A stretch of DNA of 64,000 bases from assembly GCA_903837135.1 (NCBI GenBank), contig CAILTK010000041.1, forward strand, positions 49,402 through 113,401. Reading direction: 5' to 3'. The notes under the pieces are model-generated. The model was not told the DNA's origin and did not search any database. It saw nothing but the letters and a program-made list of their open reading frames with translations. Positions 18,124 through 26,950 of this stretch are shown here, piece after piece. Each line of letters opens with the position of its first letter. Position 1 is the first letter of the stretch. Source of the DNA: an uncultured Caulobacterales bacterium. GTDB lineage: Bacteria; Pseudomonadota; Alphaproteobacteria; Caulobacterales; Caulobacteraceae. A program made the position numbers and the translations under genes.

Positions 18124-19524
18124 CTAGAGCCGATAGCCCTGCTGCCGCTCGTCCTTCCACCGCCGCGCCTTGTAGGCGAACTCCGGCAGTTCGGTGCGCG
18201 ACACCTCGATGATCGTCATCAGCACGTTGGTGCGGGTCTTCACGGCCTGCTTGACCGAGTTGAGGATCCGCTTGCGCTCCTCGGCGTCAAGGCCGGCGCA
18301 GTGTTCGGCCAGGGCCAGCCGCATCTCCACCTCGGTCTTGCCGCCCTCGGTATAGACCCGCCCGGCGTAGTCGCCGACCTCGCTGTGCGCGAACACGGCC
18401 GCGTCGATGGCCGAGGGCCAGACGTTGTTGCCGCGGATCTTCATCATGTCGTCGAAGCGGCCGATCGAGCCGGCCTCGATCGACTTCCACACCTGGCCGG
18501 TCCCGGCGTCCTCGTGGGCCACATAGCGGGCGGCGTCCCCGGTGCGAAAGCGGATCACCGGCGAGCCCTCGACCGACAGGTTGGTGATCACCATCTCGCC
18601 GACCTCGCCCGAGGGGGTGGGCGCGCCGGTGACCGGATCGACGATCTCGAACATCGTCTCCCACTCGAACAGGCGGATCAGGCCGCGCGCGCCGTCTCGG
18701 CCGAACACCCCGGCCGATCCGGTCGAGCCGCCGAAGCCGTTGCACTGGGTCGAGCCATAGCCCTCCTGCAGCCGGCAGCCCCAATGCGCCTCGATCTTTT
18801 CGGCCCATTCCAGAGGATAGCCTTCGGCGGCGATGAACAGGCCGTGCATGTTCGGAAAGGCGTCGCGCGGAACCAGGCCGCGGTTGAGCAGGCCCTCGGT
18901 CAGGGTGTGCAGATAGTTGGTCGAGGCGTAGATGAAGTTCATCCCGCCGATCTTCGCCATCAGGTCGATCTTGGCGTCGGTCGACATGCCGCCGCCCACG
19001 TGGAAGGCCGTGGCGCCGATGATGCGCAGGCCCTCGCCGGGGCCCCAGCCGCCGGTGGTCATGCCCCCCGCCGGCACGCAGTTCATCGCCACGTCGCCGG
19101 CCCTAAGCCCGCCCATCACCCAGGGCAGGGCGTGCAGATAGCCGAGCTGGTGCACGTCGCGCTGGCTGCGGCCGTAGATCTCCTGGCCCTGGCCCGAGGT
19201 GCCGCCGGTCATGTTGACCAGGGCCACTTCGCTCCGCGGAATGCCGAGCCGGGCGCCGAACGGCGGGTGCTCGGTCTGATCGGTGAGGAATTCGGCCTTG
19301 GACGAGGTGGGAAAGCGCTCGGCGAAGGCGTCCAGACTGGTGATCCGGTCGGGATCGATCCCGCCCTCGGCCATCTTGGTCGCGTAGTAGGGGCTGGTCA
19401 CCGCCAGCCGCTGAAGCTGGCGGCGCAGCTTGTCGAGCTGAAGCGCCTCGAGCTCTGGCCGGGTCAGGCCGGCGAAACGGGCCAGGAGCGCCGAGTCGGC
19501 GAAGGGGTCGGCGACGGCGGGCAT
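18124..19524 (-). CDS. Phenylacetate-CoA ligase-like AMP-dependent synthetase
   Basis: A 466-residue adenylate-forming ligase of the PaaK type, which joins a carboxylic acid to CoA using ATP. The P-loop-like NMTGGTSGQGQEI (about 114-126), GYGSTQCNG (about 260-268) and FRTGDAARY (about 337-345) correspond to the A3, A5 and A7 motifs; FDDMMKIRGNNVWPS starts the C-terminal lid. The start at 19524 overlaps the DUF35 gene stop (ATGA). It likely activates the operon's acid substrate. The acid is unknown. Confidence 0.9.
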   Translation of the reverse strand: MPAVADPFADSALLARFAGLTRPELEALQLDKLRRQLQRLAVTSPYYATKMAEGGIDPDRITSLDAFAERFPTSSKAEFLTDQTEHPPFGARLGIPRSEVALVNMTGGTSGQGQEIYGRSQRDVHQLGYLHALPWVMGGLRAGDVAMNCVPAGGMTTGGWGPGEGLRIIGATAFHVGGGMSTDAKIDLMAKIGGMNFIYASTNYLHTLTEGLLNRGLVPRDAFPNMHGLFIAAEGYPLEWAEKIEAHWGCRLQEGYGSTQCNGFGGSTGSAGVFGRDGARGLIRLFEWETMFEIVDPVTGAPTPSGEVGEMVITNLSVEGSPVIRFRTGDAARYVAHEDAGTGQVWKSIEAGSIGRFDDMMKIRGNNVWPSAIDAAVFAHSEVGDYAGRVYTEGGKTEVEMRLALAEHCAGLDAEERKRILNSVKQAVKTRTNVLMTIIEVSRTELPEFAYKARRWKDERQQGYRL

Positions 19525-19931
19525 CAGGCGGGTTCGAAGGCAGGCAGGGTGATCTCGTCGGTCACCGCGTGGAACACCACCTTCACCGGCATGTCGGCGG
19601 TGATGGCGTCGACGTCGATGCCGACGATATTGCCCGTCATCCGGCAGCCTTCCTCGAGCTCGATCAGGCCCACCGCATAGGGCACGGCGTCGGCGTAGAC
19701 GTCCTTGGGCACCGGGTGGCGGACGACGATCCAGCTGAACACCTTGCCGCGGCCGCTGGCCTGCACCCACTCGGGACGCTCGAGGCCGGCGTTGGGGCAG
19801 AAGGTGGTCGGCGGGAAGTGATGGGCGCCGGTGGAGGCGCAGTACTGGACCATCAGCTTGCCCTCGCGGGTTCCATCCCAGAACGGCTTGGTCTCGGGGT
19901 CCGGGACCGGCAGGGGTTTGTCATAGCTCAT
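19524..19931 (-). CDS. DUF35/OB-fold protein with degenerate zinc ribbon
   Basis: A 135-residue protein with an N-terminal rubredoxin-like ribbon and C-terminal OB fold (GKVFSWIVVRHP, PYAVGLIELEEG). The family usually has two CxxC knuckles; here the knuckles read CASTG and CPNAG, so only one Cys of each is left and zinc binding is doubtful. In steroid side-chain degradation such proteins pair with thiolase-like aldolases (ChsH2 DUF35 with Ltp2). Here the gene starts two bases after the thiolase-like stop, which supports the same pairing. Confidence 0.85.
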   Translation of the reverse strand: MSYDKPLPVPDPETKPFWDGTREGKLMVQYCASTGAHHFPPTTFCPNAGLERPEWVQASGRGKVFSWIVVRHPVPKDVYADAVPYAVGLIELEEGCRMTGNIVGIDVDAITADMPVKVVFHAVTDEITLPAFEPA

Positions 19932-19933
19932 GG

Positions 19934-21091
19934 TCAGTTCCTGAGGATCATGGCGCTGGAGCAGGTCATGGCGCCCGCGGTGGTCAGGCAGATCTCGGCG
20001 TCCTTGATCTGGCGCTCGCCGGCGACGCCGCGCAGCTGCTCCACCGCCTCGATCACATGGTTGAAGCCGTGGATGTAGGCCTCCGACAGCAGCCCCCCGG
20101 CGGTGTTCAGCGGCAGGGACCCGGTGCGGGCGATCCGGCCGCCCTGCACGAACGGGCCGCCTTCGCCTTCCTTGCAGAAGCCCAGGCCCTCCAGCGCCAT
20201 CAGGACGCTGTAGGTGAAGCAGTCGTAGATCTGCGCCACGTCCACGTCCTCGGGGCCGATGCCGGCGCTGCCCCACAGGTCCGAGGCGATGTACTTGAAG
20301 GCGTTGTGCGAATGGTCGGGCCAGCGGATGGCGTCGAACAGGTCGTCGCCCTGGTTCGGGCCGCCGCCATAGGCGCCGCCCATGATGTAGACCGGCTTGT
20401 GCGGCATGTCCCTGGCCCGGTCGGCGCTGGTGATCAGCACCGCGCAGGCCCCGTCGCTCTCGAGGCAGATGTCGAGCATGCGGAACGGATCGACGATCTT
20501 TCGCGAGTTGATGTAGTCGTCGAAGGTGATCGGCGTGCGCTGCATGGCGCGTTCGTTGAGCACGGCGTTGTCGCGGAAGGTGACGGCGATCTCGCCGAGC
20601 TGTTCGGCGTTGGTGCCGAACTCGATCATGTGCCGGCGGCACCACATGGCCATGGCCTGCGGATAGGTGATCCAGCCGTAGGGGGCGGTGAACTGGGTCA
20701 CGCCATAGGCGCTCATGTCGCGCCCGCCGCCGAGCCGGAAGCCCGAGCGTCCGTTCATGGCGCGGAAGCACAGCACGTTCTTGGCCAGGCCCGCCTCGAT
20801 CGCCGCGGTGGCCGCCAGGGTGATCAGGTTGGCGGCGTTGCCGCCGCTCTGGAAGTCCACCGCATAGTTGGCCTGCGGCACGCCGATCTCGGTGGCGACG
20901 CCCATGGCCGGAGCGGAGTCGTTGAAGTTGAAGCTGATGATGCCGTCTATGTCGGCGGGCGTCAGGCCGGCGTCGGCGATGGCCTTGATGCAGGCCTCCG
21001 AAGCCAGGCTGCGGACCGTGCGGCCCGAGGCGCGGGTGAAGGCGGTGAAGCCGATCCCGCCGATCGCGTACTTGTCACGCAGGGCCCACAT
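19934..21091 (-). CDS. Thiolase-like protein (SCP2/Ltp2 type), probable retro-aldolase
   Basis: A 385-residue thiolase-fold protein. The usual nucleophilic Cys segment is replaced by VDFQSGGNAA without Cys. The YDCFTYSVLMALEGLGF and LPLNTAGGLLSEAYIHGFNHV segments are those of the SCP2-thiolase/Ltp2 branch. Ltp2-type proteins with a DUF35 partner cleave beta-hydroxyacyl-CoA thioesters by retro-aldol reaction in steroid degradation. Here the DUF35 gene is directly downstream and an enoyl-CoA hydratase directly upstream, which could supply the beta-hydroxyacyl-CoA. Acyl-transfer activity is less likely given the missing Cys. Confidence 0.85.
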   Translation of the reverse strand: MWALRDKYAIGGIGFTAFTRASGRTVRSLASEACIKAIADAGLTPADIDGIISFNFNDSAPAMGVATEIGVPQANYAVDFQSGGNAANLITLAATAAIEAGLAKNVLCFRAMNGRSGFRLGGGRDMSAYGVTQFTAPYGWITYPQAMAMWCRRHMIEFGTNAEQLGEIAVTFRDNAVLNERAMQRTPITFDDYINSRKIVDPFRMLDICLESDGACAVLITSADRARDMPHKPVYIMGGAYGGGPNQGDDLFDAIRWPDHSHNAFKYIASDLWGSAGIGPEDVDVAQIYDCFTYSVLMALEGLGFCKEGEGGPFVQGGRIARTGSLPLNTAGGLLSEAYIHGFNHVIEAVEQLRGVAGERQIKDAEICLTTAGAMTCSSAMILRN

Positions 21092-21113
21092 GGCGGTCTA
21101 CCTCTCTGGCCGG

Positions 21114-21905
21114 TCAGGCCTGAAAACGGGGCGGGCGCTTGTCCTTGAAGGCCAGAAGGCCCTCGGTCGCGTCCGGTTCGGTGGTGGCGTAGGCGTGGAC
21201 GTAGGCGATCTCGGCCTTCAGTCCCGCTTCGAGGTCGTGGCTGAGCGTCAAATTGGCCAGGTGCTTGGCGCCTCTGAGGCCCACCCGGCTCTTGCTCGAC
21301 ATCTGCGTGATCAGGGCGTCGACCGAACCGCCCAGATCGCCGGTCACCTGTCCGACGAGGCCGATGGCGCAGGCGTCGGCGGCGCTCAGCAGTTCGCCGG
21401 TCAGCATCAGCTGCTTGGCCTGCACCAGCCCGACCGCGCGCGGCAGCCGTTGCGAGCCGCCCGCGCCCGGCAGCTGGCCGAAGTTCAGGTGGCCGTCGCC
21501 GATCTTGGCGGTGTCCAGCGCCACCGACAGGTCGCAGGCCAGCAAAAGCTCGATGCCGCCGGCGACACAGTGGCCGTTGACCGCCGCGATGTAGATCTTC
21601 GGCGAGGCCTCGATGGCGCACAGCATCTTCCAGAAATCGTCGAGGAAGGCGGCGAACTCGTCCGGGTGGGCGTAGAGCCGCAGATAGCCCTCGAGGTCTC
21701 CGCCGGCGGAAAAGCTGCGGCCTTCGCCGGTGACCACCACGAAGCTGATCTCGTCCCGTCCGTCGATCTCGGCGATGGCGCGCCGCAACTCCTTCACCGT
21801 CGACCAATCGAGCGGATTCAGCTTCTCCGGCCGCGCCAGGGTGAGGCGCGCCGTGGAGCCGTCGAACGACAGAGTGAGGTTGCTGTAGGCGTCGGTCATC
21901 ATCAT
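21114..21905 (-). CDS. Enoyl-CoA hydratase/isomerase family protein
   Basis: A 263-residue crotonase-fold protein. GRSFSAGGDLEGYL (about 65-78) and VNGHCVAGGIELLLACDLSVA (about 108-128) give the oxyanion-hole segments, and GQLPGAGGSQRLPR follows. It would hydrate an enoyl-CoA, making the beta-hydroxyacyl-CoA for the thiolase/DUF35 pair. Three ATGs in a row (21905, 21902, 21899) make the exact start uncertain, and no clear ribosome-binding site is seen. It is the first gene of the seven-gene operon, and a palindrome lies just upstream. Confidence 0.88.
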   Translation of the reverse strand: MMMTDAYSNLTLSFDGSTARLTLARPEKLNPLDWSTVKELRRAIAEIDGRDEISFVVVTGEGRSFSAGGDLEGYLRLYAHPDEFAAFLDDFWKMLCAIEASPKIYIAAVNGHCVAGGIELLLACDLSVALDTAKIGDGHLNFGQLPGAGGSQRLPRAVGLVQAKQLMLTGELLSAADACAIGLVGQVTGDLGGSVDALITQMSSKSRVGLRGAKHLANLTLSHDLEAGLKAEIAYVHAYATTEPDATEGLLAFKDKRPPRFQA

Positions 21906-21909
21906 CAAT

Positions 21910-21928
21910 TTGTCGGAGTGTCCGACAA
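21910..21928. promoter_or_regulatory. Perfect palindrome, probable GntR/FadR operator
   Basis: TTGTCGGA (21910-21917), spacer GTG, TCCGACAA (21921-21928): an 8-bp perfect inverted repeat of the size bound by FadR-subfamily dimers. It lies four bases upstream of the hydratase start cluster and about 90-110 bases from the divergent GntR start, so binding would block the operon and could autoregulate the regulator. Confidence 0.65.
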
Positions 21929-22020
21929 TTGCACAAATAACCGTCTTGCTGCTATGCGGCAAGGGCCGACCGCGCGGATGCGGCGACGAAACGGGATGAG
22001 TGGATGCGCGCGTGGCGTCG

Positions 22021-22803
22021 ATGAGCGATGCGGGCCCGAGCCGTACGGGCATGCCCCGGCTGGAACGGTCGCCGACCTATCGGCTGGTGTTCGACGCGAT
22101 CGAGCGGCGCATCCTCGGCGGTCACCTCAAGATCGGCGACCCCCTGCCGACCGAGATGGAGCTGGCCGAACAGTTCGGCGTCAACCGCTCCACCGTGCGC
22201 GAAGGCATCCGCCTGCTCGAGCAGGAGGGCCTGATCACCCGCGACGGCGGCAAGCGGCCGCGCATTTCCGCGCCCCAGTACAAGGACCTCGCCAGTGCGG
22301 CGAGCCGGGCCCTGGTGCTGCACGCGGTGACCTTCCGCGAGCTCTGGGAGGCGTCGATGCTGATCGAGCCGGCCACGGCGGAGCTGGCGGCGATGAACAT
22401 CGACCCGGTCGAGCTCGAACGGCTGGCCGACAACATCCGGGCGATGGAGACGGCGGTGGCTGACCTCGAATCCGGCGCCTCGTTCGACGTGGAGGCCTTC
22501 GTCACCCTCGACCGGCGATTCCACGAGATCCTGGCGGAGGCGTCGAAGAACCGGGTGCTGATGCTGGCGCACGAGCCGGTCACCACCCTGTTCATCCCCG
22601 CCGGCCGGATCATCCTGCCGCGGCTGAAGACCTGGCGCCGGGTGCTCGACGCCCATCGCGTCATCCACGGCTACCTCGCCGCCCACGACGCCGCCGGCGC
22701 CCGCGAATGGATGCGCAAACCCATGGACGACTTCCGCCGCGGTTACGCGTTGACGGGCCTGGACTTCGACACGCCGCTGGACGCGGCGGCGTATGCGCGA
22801 TGA
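22021..22803 (+). CDS. GntR/FadR-type regulator (FCD domain)
   Basis: A 260-residue FadR-subfamily regulator: winged helix ending in ELAEQFGVNRSTVREGIRLL and EQEGLITRDGGKRPRI, then an FCD domain with metal-type residues (RRFHEILAEASKNR, AHRVIHGYL). The ATG at 22021 is chosen; a GTG at 22000 in frame would add seven residues. It is divergent from the enoyl-CoA hydratase operon with the palindrome at 21910-21928 between them, so it is probably the operon's repressor. The ligand is likely a pathway acid or CoA ester. Confidence 0.9.
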   Translation: MSDAGPSRTGMPRLERSPTYRLVFDAIERRILGGHLKIGDPLPTEMELAEQFGVNRSTVREGIRLLEQEGLITRDGGKRPRISAPQYKDLASAASRALVLHAVTFRELWEASMLIEPATAELAAMNIDPVELERLADNIRAMETAVADLESGASFDVEAFVTLDRRFHEILAEASKNRVLMLAHEPVTTLFIPAGRIILPRLKTWRRVLDAHRVIHGYLAAHDAAGAREWMRKPMDDFRRGYALTGLDFDTPLDAAAYAR

Positions 22804-22913
22804 GAGGGGAGAGCGCACGGCGCTGAATACCCGTCGCCATTTCATTCGGCCTCATCCTGAGGCGAAGATTGAGGGACGCGCCGCACCGACAACGCCCGGG
22901 GCCGTGCGGCCCG

Positions 22914-23753
22914 CTACCCGCACGCCGCCTCGAAATCCTCCAGCGCGTCGGTGCTGAGCTCGCTCAGCCGGCCGGTGTCGATCTGGCGGGTGTTGCGGAT
23001 GCCGAAGCGCTCGCGCATCTGCGCCGGGGTCAGGTCGAGGTGGTCCTCGTAGCGGGGCAGGAACAGGGCGTCGGAGGAGGAGCCCACCTGCATGCCGTAC
23101 TGGGCCAGCTTCCACTTGGCCGGGAAGCTGCCGGGATAGTGCAAAAGAGTGCGGGTGATCCCCGGCATGACCAGGAAGGTGTTCTGGATGTTGAGCAGGC
23201 CGGCCAGTTCGGGTTCGAACCAGCGGAACAGATTGCCGAACTTCATGAAGGCCGGGACCGTCTCGGAGATGTAGTCGAAGCCGACGCCGCCCAGGATGTG
23301 CATGAAGTCGTGGATCTGCACCCCGCGCAGGAAGAAGTACTCGAAGGCGCTGCGCGGCTCGAAGGTGGGGATGATGTCGATCTCGAGGTTCTGCAGGGTG
23401 AGGTAGCGGTTGAACACCCCGCCGACGCTGTCGGCCGGATAGCCGGCGAGATCCTCCTTCTTAAGCCTTGCAAGGAAACGCTCATCGAGCCAGCGGTCGA
23501 GCTCGGGCCAGCCGCGCCGCGCCTCGTCGAACAGGGCCTCGATCCGGGCGTGGTCCTGCAGCTCGCGCATAGCCTGGATCAGGGACGGAATACCGTAGGT
23601 CAACGGCACGTCGTCGCCCGATTTGCGCAGGGTCTGGCTCTCCACCCACTCGCGGATGCGGCTGTCGTTGAGGAACTTCGACGAGGAGACCAGGGCGCTG
23701 CTCTCGGTGGTCACGGCGCGGCGGCCGCGCATCAGGTAGGGAATCTCGTCCAT
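22914..23753 (-). CDS. Coq4-like protein, paralogue 2
   Basis: A 279-residue relative of the protein at 2803-3645; the two share most of their core, including IHDFMHILGGVGFDYISETV with the Coq4 HDxxH...E metal motif, and the FLPRYEDHLDLTP segment. MDEIPYLMRGRRAVT at 23753 follows GGGAGC and gives the same start as the other copy. It is divergent from the D-aminoacylase-like gene. Coq4 itself acts in ubiquinone synthesis; a second copy in a catabolic island suggests a decarboxylase/hydroxylase-like role on a pathway intermediate, by inference. Confidence 0.8.
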   Translation of the reverse strand: MDEIPYLMRGRRAVTTESSALVSSSKFLNDSRIREWVESQTLRKSGDDVPLTYGIPSLIQAMRELQDHARIEALFDEARRGWPELDRWLDERFLARLKKEDLAGYPADSVGGVFNRYLTLQNLEIDIIPTFEPRSAFEYFFLRGVQIHDFMHILGGVGFDYISETVPAFMKFGNLFRWFEPELAGLLNIQNTFLVMPGITRTLLHYPGSFPAKWKLAQYGMQVGSSSDALFLPRYEDHLDLTPAQMRERFGIRNTRQIDTGRLSELSTDALEDFEAACG

Positions 23754-23810
23754 CGCCGGTTTGCTCCCAGGGCGCTTGCAGGGCCGCGCCGATATGATAT
23801 CAATCTAGGC

Positions 23811-23829
23811 TATCTTTAATATAAAAGAG
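23811..23829 (+). promoter_or_regulatory. 19-bp motif copy 3, before amidohydrolase gene
   Basis: TATCTTTAATATAAAAGAG, about 16 of 19 identical to the site at 12286. It lies 13 bases before the ATG at 23843, just ahead of a separate AGGGAG ribosome-binding site, in the gap divergent from the second Coq4-like gene. ATGATATCAAT (23794-23804) next to it contains the palindrome TGATATCA. Confidence 0.5.
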
Positions 23830-23842
23830 CAGGGAGTCGAGC

Positions 23843-25579
23843 ATGAGCGGAATGCTGATCCAGGGCGGCCGCGTCGTCGACGGCACGGGCGCCGCGGCCT
23901 ACAAGGCCGATGTGCGGGTGAAGGACGGCGTGATCGCCGAGATCGCCCCCGGCCTGTCGCCGGCGGCCGGCGAGCGGGTGTTCGACGCCTCGGGCTGCGA
24001 GGTGACGCCGGGCTTCATCGAGCCGCACACGCACATGGACGCGGTGATGTGGTGGCAGCCGAGCCTCGATCCCCTGCCGGGCTATGGCGTGACCACGGTG
24101 GTGATGGGCAATTGCGGCTTTTCGGCCGCGCCGGTGTCCGACGATCCCGAGGTGCGGATGGAGATGGTCAAGATCTTCACCTTCTTCGAAGAGGTGCCGA
24201 TCGAGCCCTTCCTGCAGCGCCTGCCCTGGGACTGGCGCTCCTGGCCCGAGTACCGCAAGTCGATCGAAACCCACACCAAGGCCTCGGCCAATCTCGCCGC
24301 CTTCGTGGGCCACATCGCCATTCGCCTGGCGGTCATGGGGATGGACGCCTGGAACCGGGCCGCCACGGCCGACGAGATCAGGCAGATGGCGGTGCATCTC
24401 GACGAGGCCCTGTCGGCCGGCGCCCTCGGCCTGTCGTCCAACTTCATGGATCACGACAGCCAGGACCGGCCGGTGCCGTCGCTGATGGCCGACGACGCGG
24501 AGCTGACCGCCCTGATCGAGGTGATGGAGCGCCACCCCGGCTCGTCCTTCCAGCTGATCCTCGACACCTTCTTCCACCTGAAGGCGCCCGAGACGATGGA
24601 GCGGCTCGCGCGCCTGTGCAAAGGCCGCAAGATCCGCGTGCAGCTGGCCGGCGCCGGCGCCTTGCTGAACTTCCAGGAAGGCATCCGGCCCAAGCTGTGG
24701 GAGCTCAGCGAGCGGATGAAGAGCGAAGGGCTCGACTTCTGGCCGAGCTTCGCCCACACGCCGCCGACCACGGCGCTGAACTTCTTCTCGTCGTCCTCCT
24801 TCGCCCAGGCCAACGAATACGTCTGGCACGAGGTGGTGCAGGCCCCGACCGAGGCGGCCAAGCTCGCCCTCCTGCGCGATCCCGAATGGCGCGCCCGCGC
24901 CCGCGACAGCTGGGACAACAAGGCGTTCAAGCAGTCGCTGGTCGGCACGCCGTGGAAGATGCTGCTGCTGGATTCCGCCACCGGCGCCGGTCCGCTGGGG
25001 CTGAACCTCCAGGAGCTGGCGGAGACATGGGACATGCATCCGTCCGACGCCCTGGCCGACTGGGTGCTCGCCAATGGCGTCAACTCGATCGTCAACCGCG
25101 AACCGCACGCCCAGAACCAGGAGCTGACCATCCGGATGATCAAGGACCCGCAGTCGCTCGGCAACATCTCCGACGCGGGCGCGCACGGCCAGATGCTGTG
25201 CGGCGGCGGCGAGAACATCCTGTTCTTCACCGACTATATGCGTCGGGGCGCGATCACCCTGGAGGAGGCGGTGCACGCCCAGACCGGCAAGCAGGCCATG
25301 CACTTCGGCTTCGCCGACCGCGGCGTGCTGGCGGTGGGAAAGCGCGCCGACGTGGCCGTGTTCAATCTCGACGAGATCGAGCAGAAGCCGCTCAAGCGCG
25401 TGTTCGACGTGCCGGACGGCAAGGGCGGCGAGACCTGGCGCTTCAGCCGCGATCCTGCGCCCATGCGCCTGACCCTGGTCAACGGCGTGGCGACGTTCGA
25501 GAACGGCGCCTACACCGGCGCCTGCCCCGGCGAGATGGTCGGTCCCTCGGCGACTCCGGTGGCGATGGCGGCGGAATAG
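23843..25579 (+). CDS. Amidohydrolase, N-acyl-D-amino-acid deacylase family
   Basis: A 578-residue amidohydrolase-superfamily enzyme. GFIEPHTHMDAVM (about 54-66) is the N-terminal HxH metal motif, GVTTVVMGNCGFS follows, and NISDAGAHGQML carries the C-terminal Asp. The layout is that of D-aminoacylases/N-acyl-D-amino-acid deacylases, which cleave N-acyl amide bonds using zinc; many relatives act on other amides or cyclic amides. The ATG at 23843 follows AGGGAG. It faces away from the Coq4-like gene and is followed, in convergent orientation, by the CapA-like gene. The substrate is uncertain. Confidence 0.88.
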   Translation: MSGMLIQGGRVVDGTGAAAYKADVRVKDGVIAEIAPGLSPAAGERVFDASGCEVTPGFIEPHTHMDAVMWWQPSLDPLPGYGVTTVVMGNCGFSAAPVSDDPEVRMEMVKIFTFFEEVPIEPFLQRLPWDWRSWPEYRKSIETHTKASANLAAFVGHIAIRLAVMGMDAWNRAATADEIRQMAVHLDEALSAGALGLSSNFMDHDSQDRPVPSLMADDAELTALIEVMERHPGSSFQLILDTFFHLKAPETMERLARLCKGRKIRVQLAGAGALLNFQEGIRPKLWELSERMKSEGLDFWPSFAHTPPTTALNFFSSSSFAQANEYVWHEVVQAPTEAAKLALLRDPEWRARARDSWDNKAFKQSLVGTPWKMLLLDSATGAGPLGLNLQELAETWDMHPSDALADWVLANGVNSIVNREPHAQNQELTIRMIKDPQSLGNISDAGAHGQMLCGGGENILFFTDYMRRGAITLEEAVHAQTGKQAMHFGFADRGVLAVGKRADVAVFNLDEIEQKPLKRVFDVPDGKGGETWRFSRDPAPMRLTLVNGVATFENGAYTGACPGEMVGPSATPVAMAAE

Positions 25580-25582
25580 CCG

Positions 25583-26950
25583 TCAGCGCACGGTGACGAC
25601 GCCGACCTCGCCGTCCACCACGATCGTGGTCCCGAGCGGCGCGGAGTCCCTCCGCAGCCGCTCGAGGATCGCGCGCGCCCGTTCGCCGTGGGCGAGGTGG
25701 GGCAGGCCGCGGGCGGAGGGGACAGCGGGGTCCTTCAGGTCGATCGGGTAGAGGCGCACCTCGCGCAGCCGGCCGTCCTCGAAGGTGCTCACCGCCAGCA
25801 CGCTGTCGTACCAGCCGGGCGGATTGTTCGGGCGCGGATCGGGCTCGGGCGGATAGCCCTCGGCGTCGAACCGGTCGAACAGATTGTCCGGCGCGCCACG
25901 CAGCTGGGGTTTGAAGAAGAACAGGCCGAGACCGTAGAAGACCGGCTTGCCGCGGTAGATCTCCACGCCGCGCAGCGAATGCGGCCCGCCGCCCATCGCC
26001 ATGTCCGCCCCGGCGTCGATCGCATCGTGGAACAGGATGGGCAGGAAGTCCGGCGGCGCCGGCGTATCGTCGTCCACGCCCGTGGGACTTTCGTGGGCGT
26101 GGATGTGGAAGACCACCAGGTCTGCTGCGTCCTTGCCCGCGCGCACGGCCTTCAGCAGGCCGGTGAGATCGTAGGGGTTCATCTGGTAGTGCAGGCCCGG
26201 ATGATCGGACAGGCGCCAGAGCTGGTCGGCGAAGCTGAACTGCCGGCTGTCCGGCGGCGGCGGCGGGGCCAGCGGAGAGGCGAGGTCGGTCGCCAGCCTG
26301 CGCACGGCGGCGAAGGTGTCGGGCGTCGCCAGGTGAACCGTACGGGTCCGCAGCAGGCTGATCCCGGCGCGGGGGCCAAGGCCGTCCAGCGGATCGTTGG
26401 CGATCGAACCGGGCTTGAAGGTCGAGGCCGTGGCCACCAGACCCACCTTGCCCTTGGGCGTGGCGTAGACGCCCGCGGCCTGCGCCGCGGCGAGACTCCG
26501 GCCGCCGCCGCCGTGGGCGACGCCGGCGGCGTCCAGCAGACGGAGGCTCTCCAGCAGGCCGTCGGCGCCCCAGTCGACCGAATGGTTGTTGGCCACCGAC
26601 ATCAGGTCGAAACCCATGGCCTTGTAGTCCGCGGCCATGGCCGGGCTGGCGATCAGGCCGCCGGGTCCGGTCGAGCCGCGGGTGAGGACGGCGGGGTCGA
26701 GCGCCTCGCCCTCCTGGTTGCCGATCGCCACATCGGCGTTACGGATCAGGGCCAGCACCTTCTGGAGTTCGGGGTCGGGGTTCGCCGCCTGGGGCCGGGC
26801 CAGCATGACGTCGCCGACCGAGACGACGGTGAAGCGCCCCTTCACGGTGGCGGGCTTGGGCGGGGTCCGGAGCTGGGCGGCCGGATCGTCCGGCGGGGTC
26901 GCGGCCGGGGCGGCGGCCAGGGCGAGCAGGGCGGCGAGGAGGGGGATCAT
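25583..26950 (-). CDS. CapA-family metallophosphatase-fold protein, copy 1
   Basis: A 455-residue secreted protein with a short hydrophobic N-terminus (about 1-16) and a calcineurin-like PGA_cap/CapA domain: VSVGDVMLARP, GNQEG, ANNHSVDWGADGL, FHIHAHES and GGGPHSLRGVEIYRGKP. CapA/PgsA proteins take part in poly-gamma-glutamate synthesis or handling; here the domain stands alone in the periplasm. The start at 26950 overlaps the peptidase stop by 4 nt. A second peptidase-CapA pair is at 33710-36846; the CapA copies are clearly related. Confidence 0.88.
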   Translation of the reverse strand: MIPLLAALLALAAAPAATPPDDPAAQLRTPPKPATVKGRFTVVSVGDVMLARPQAANPDPELQKVLALIRNADVAIGNQEGEALDPAVLTRGSTGPGGLIASPAMAADYKAMGFDLMSVANNHSVDWGADGLLESLRLLDAAGVAHGGGGRSLAAAQAAGVYATPKGKVGLVATASTFKPGSIANDPLDGLGPRAGISLLRTRTVHLATPDTFAAVRRLATDLASPLAPPPPPDSRQFSFADQLWRLSDHPGLHYQMNPYDLTGLLKAVRAGKDAADLVVFHIHAHESPTGVDDDTPAPPDFLPILFHDAIDAGADMAMGGGPHSLRGVEIYRGKPVFYGLGLFFFKPQLRGAPDNLFDRFDAEGYPPEPDPRPNNPPGWYDSVLAVSTFEDGRLREVRLYPIDLKDPAVPSARGLPHLAHGERARAILERLRRDSAPLGTTIVVDGEVGVVTVR

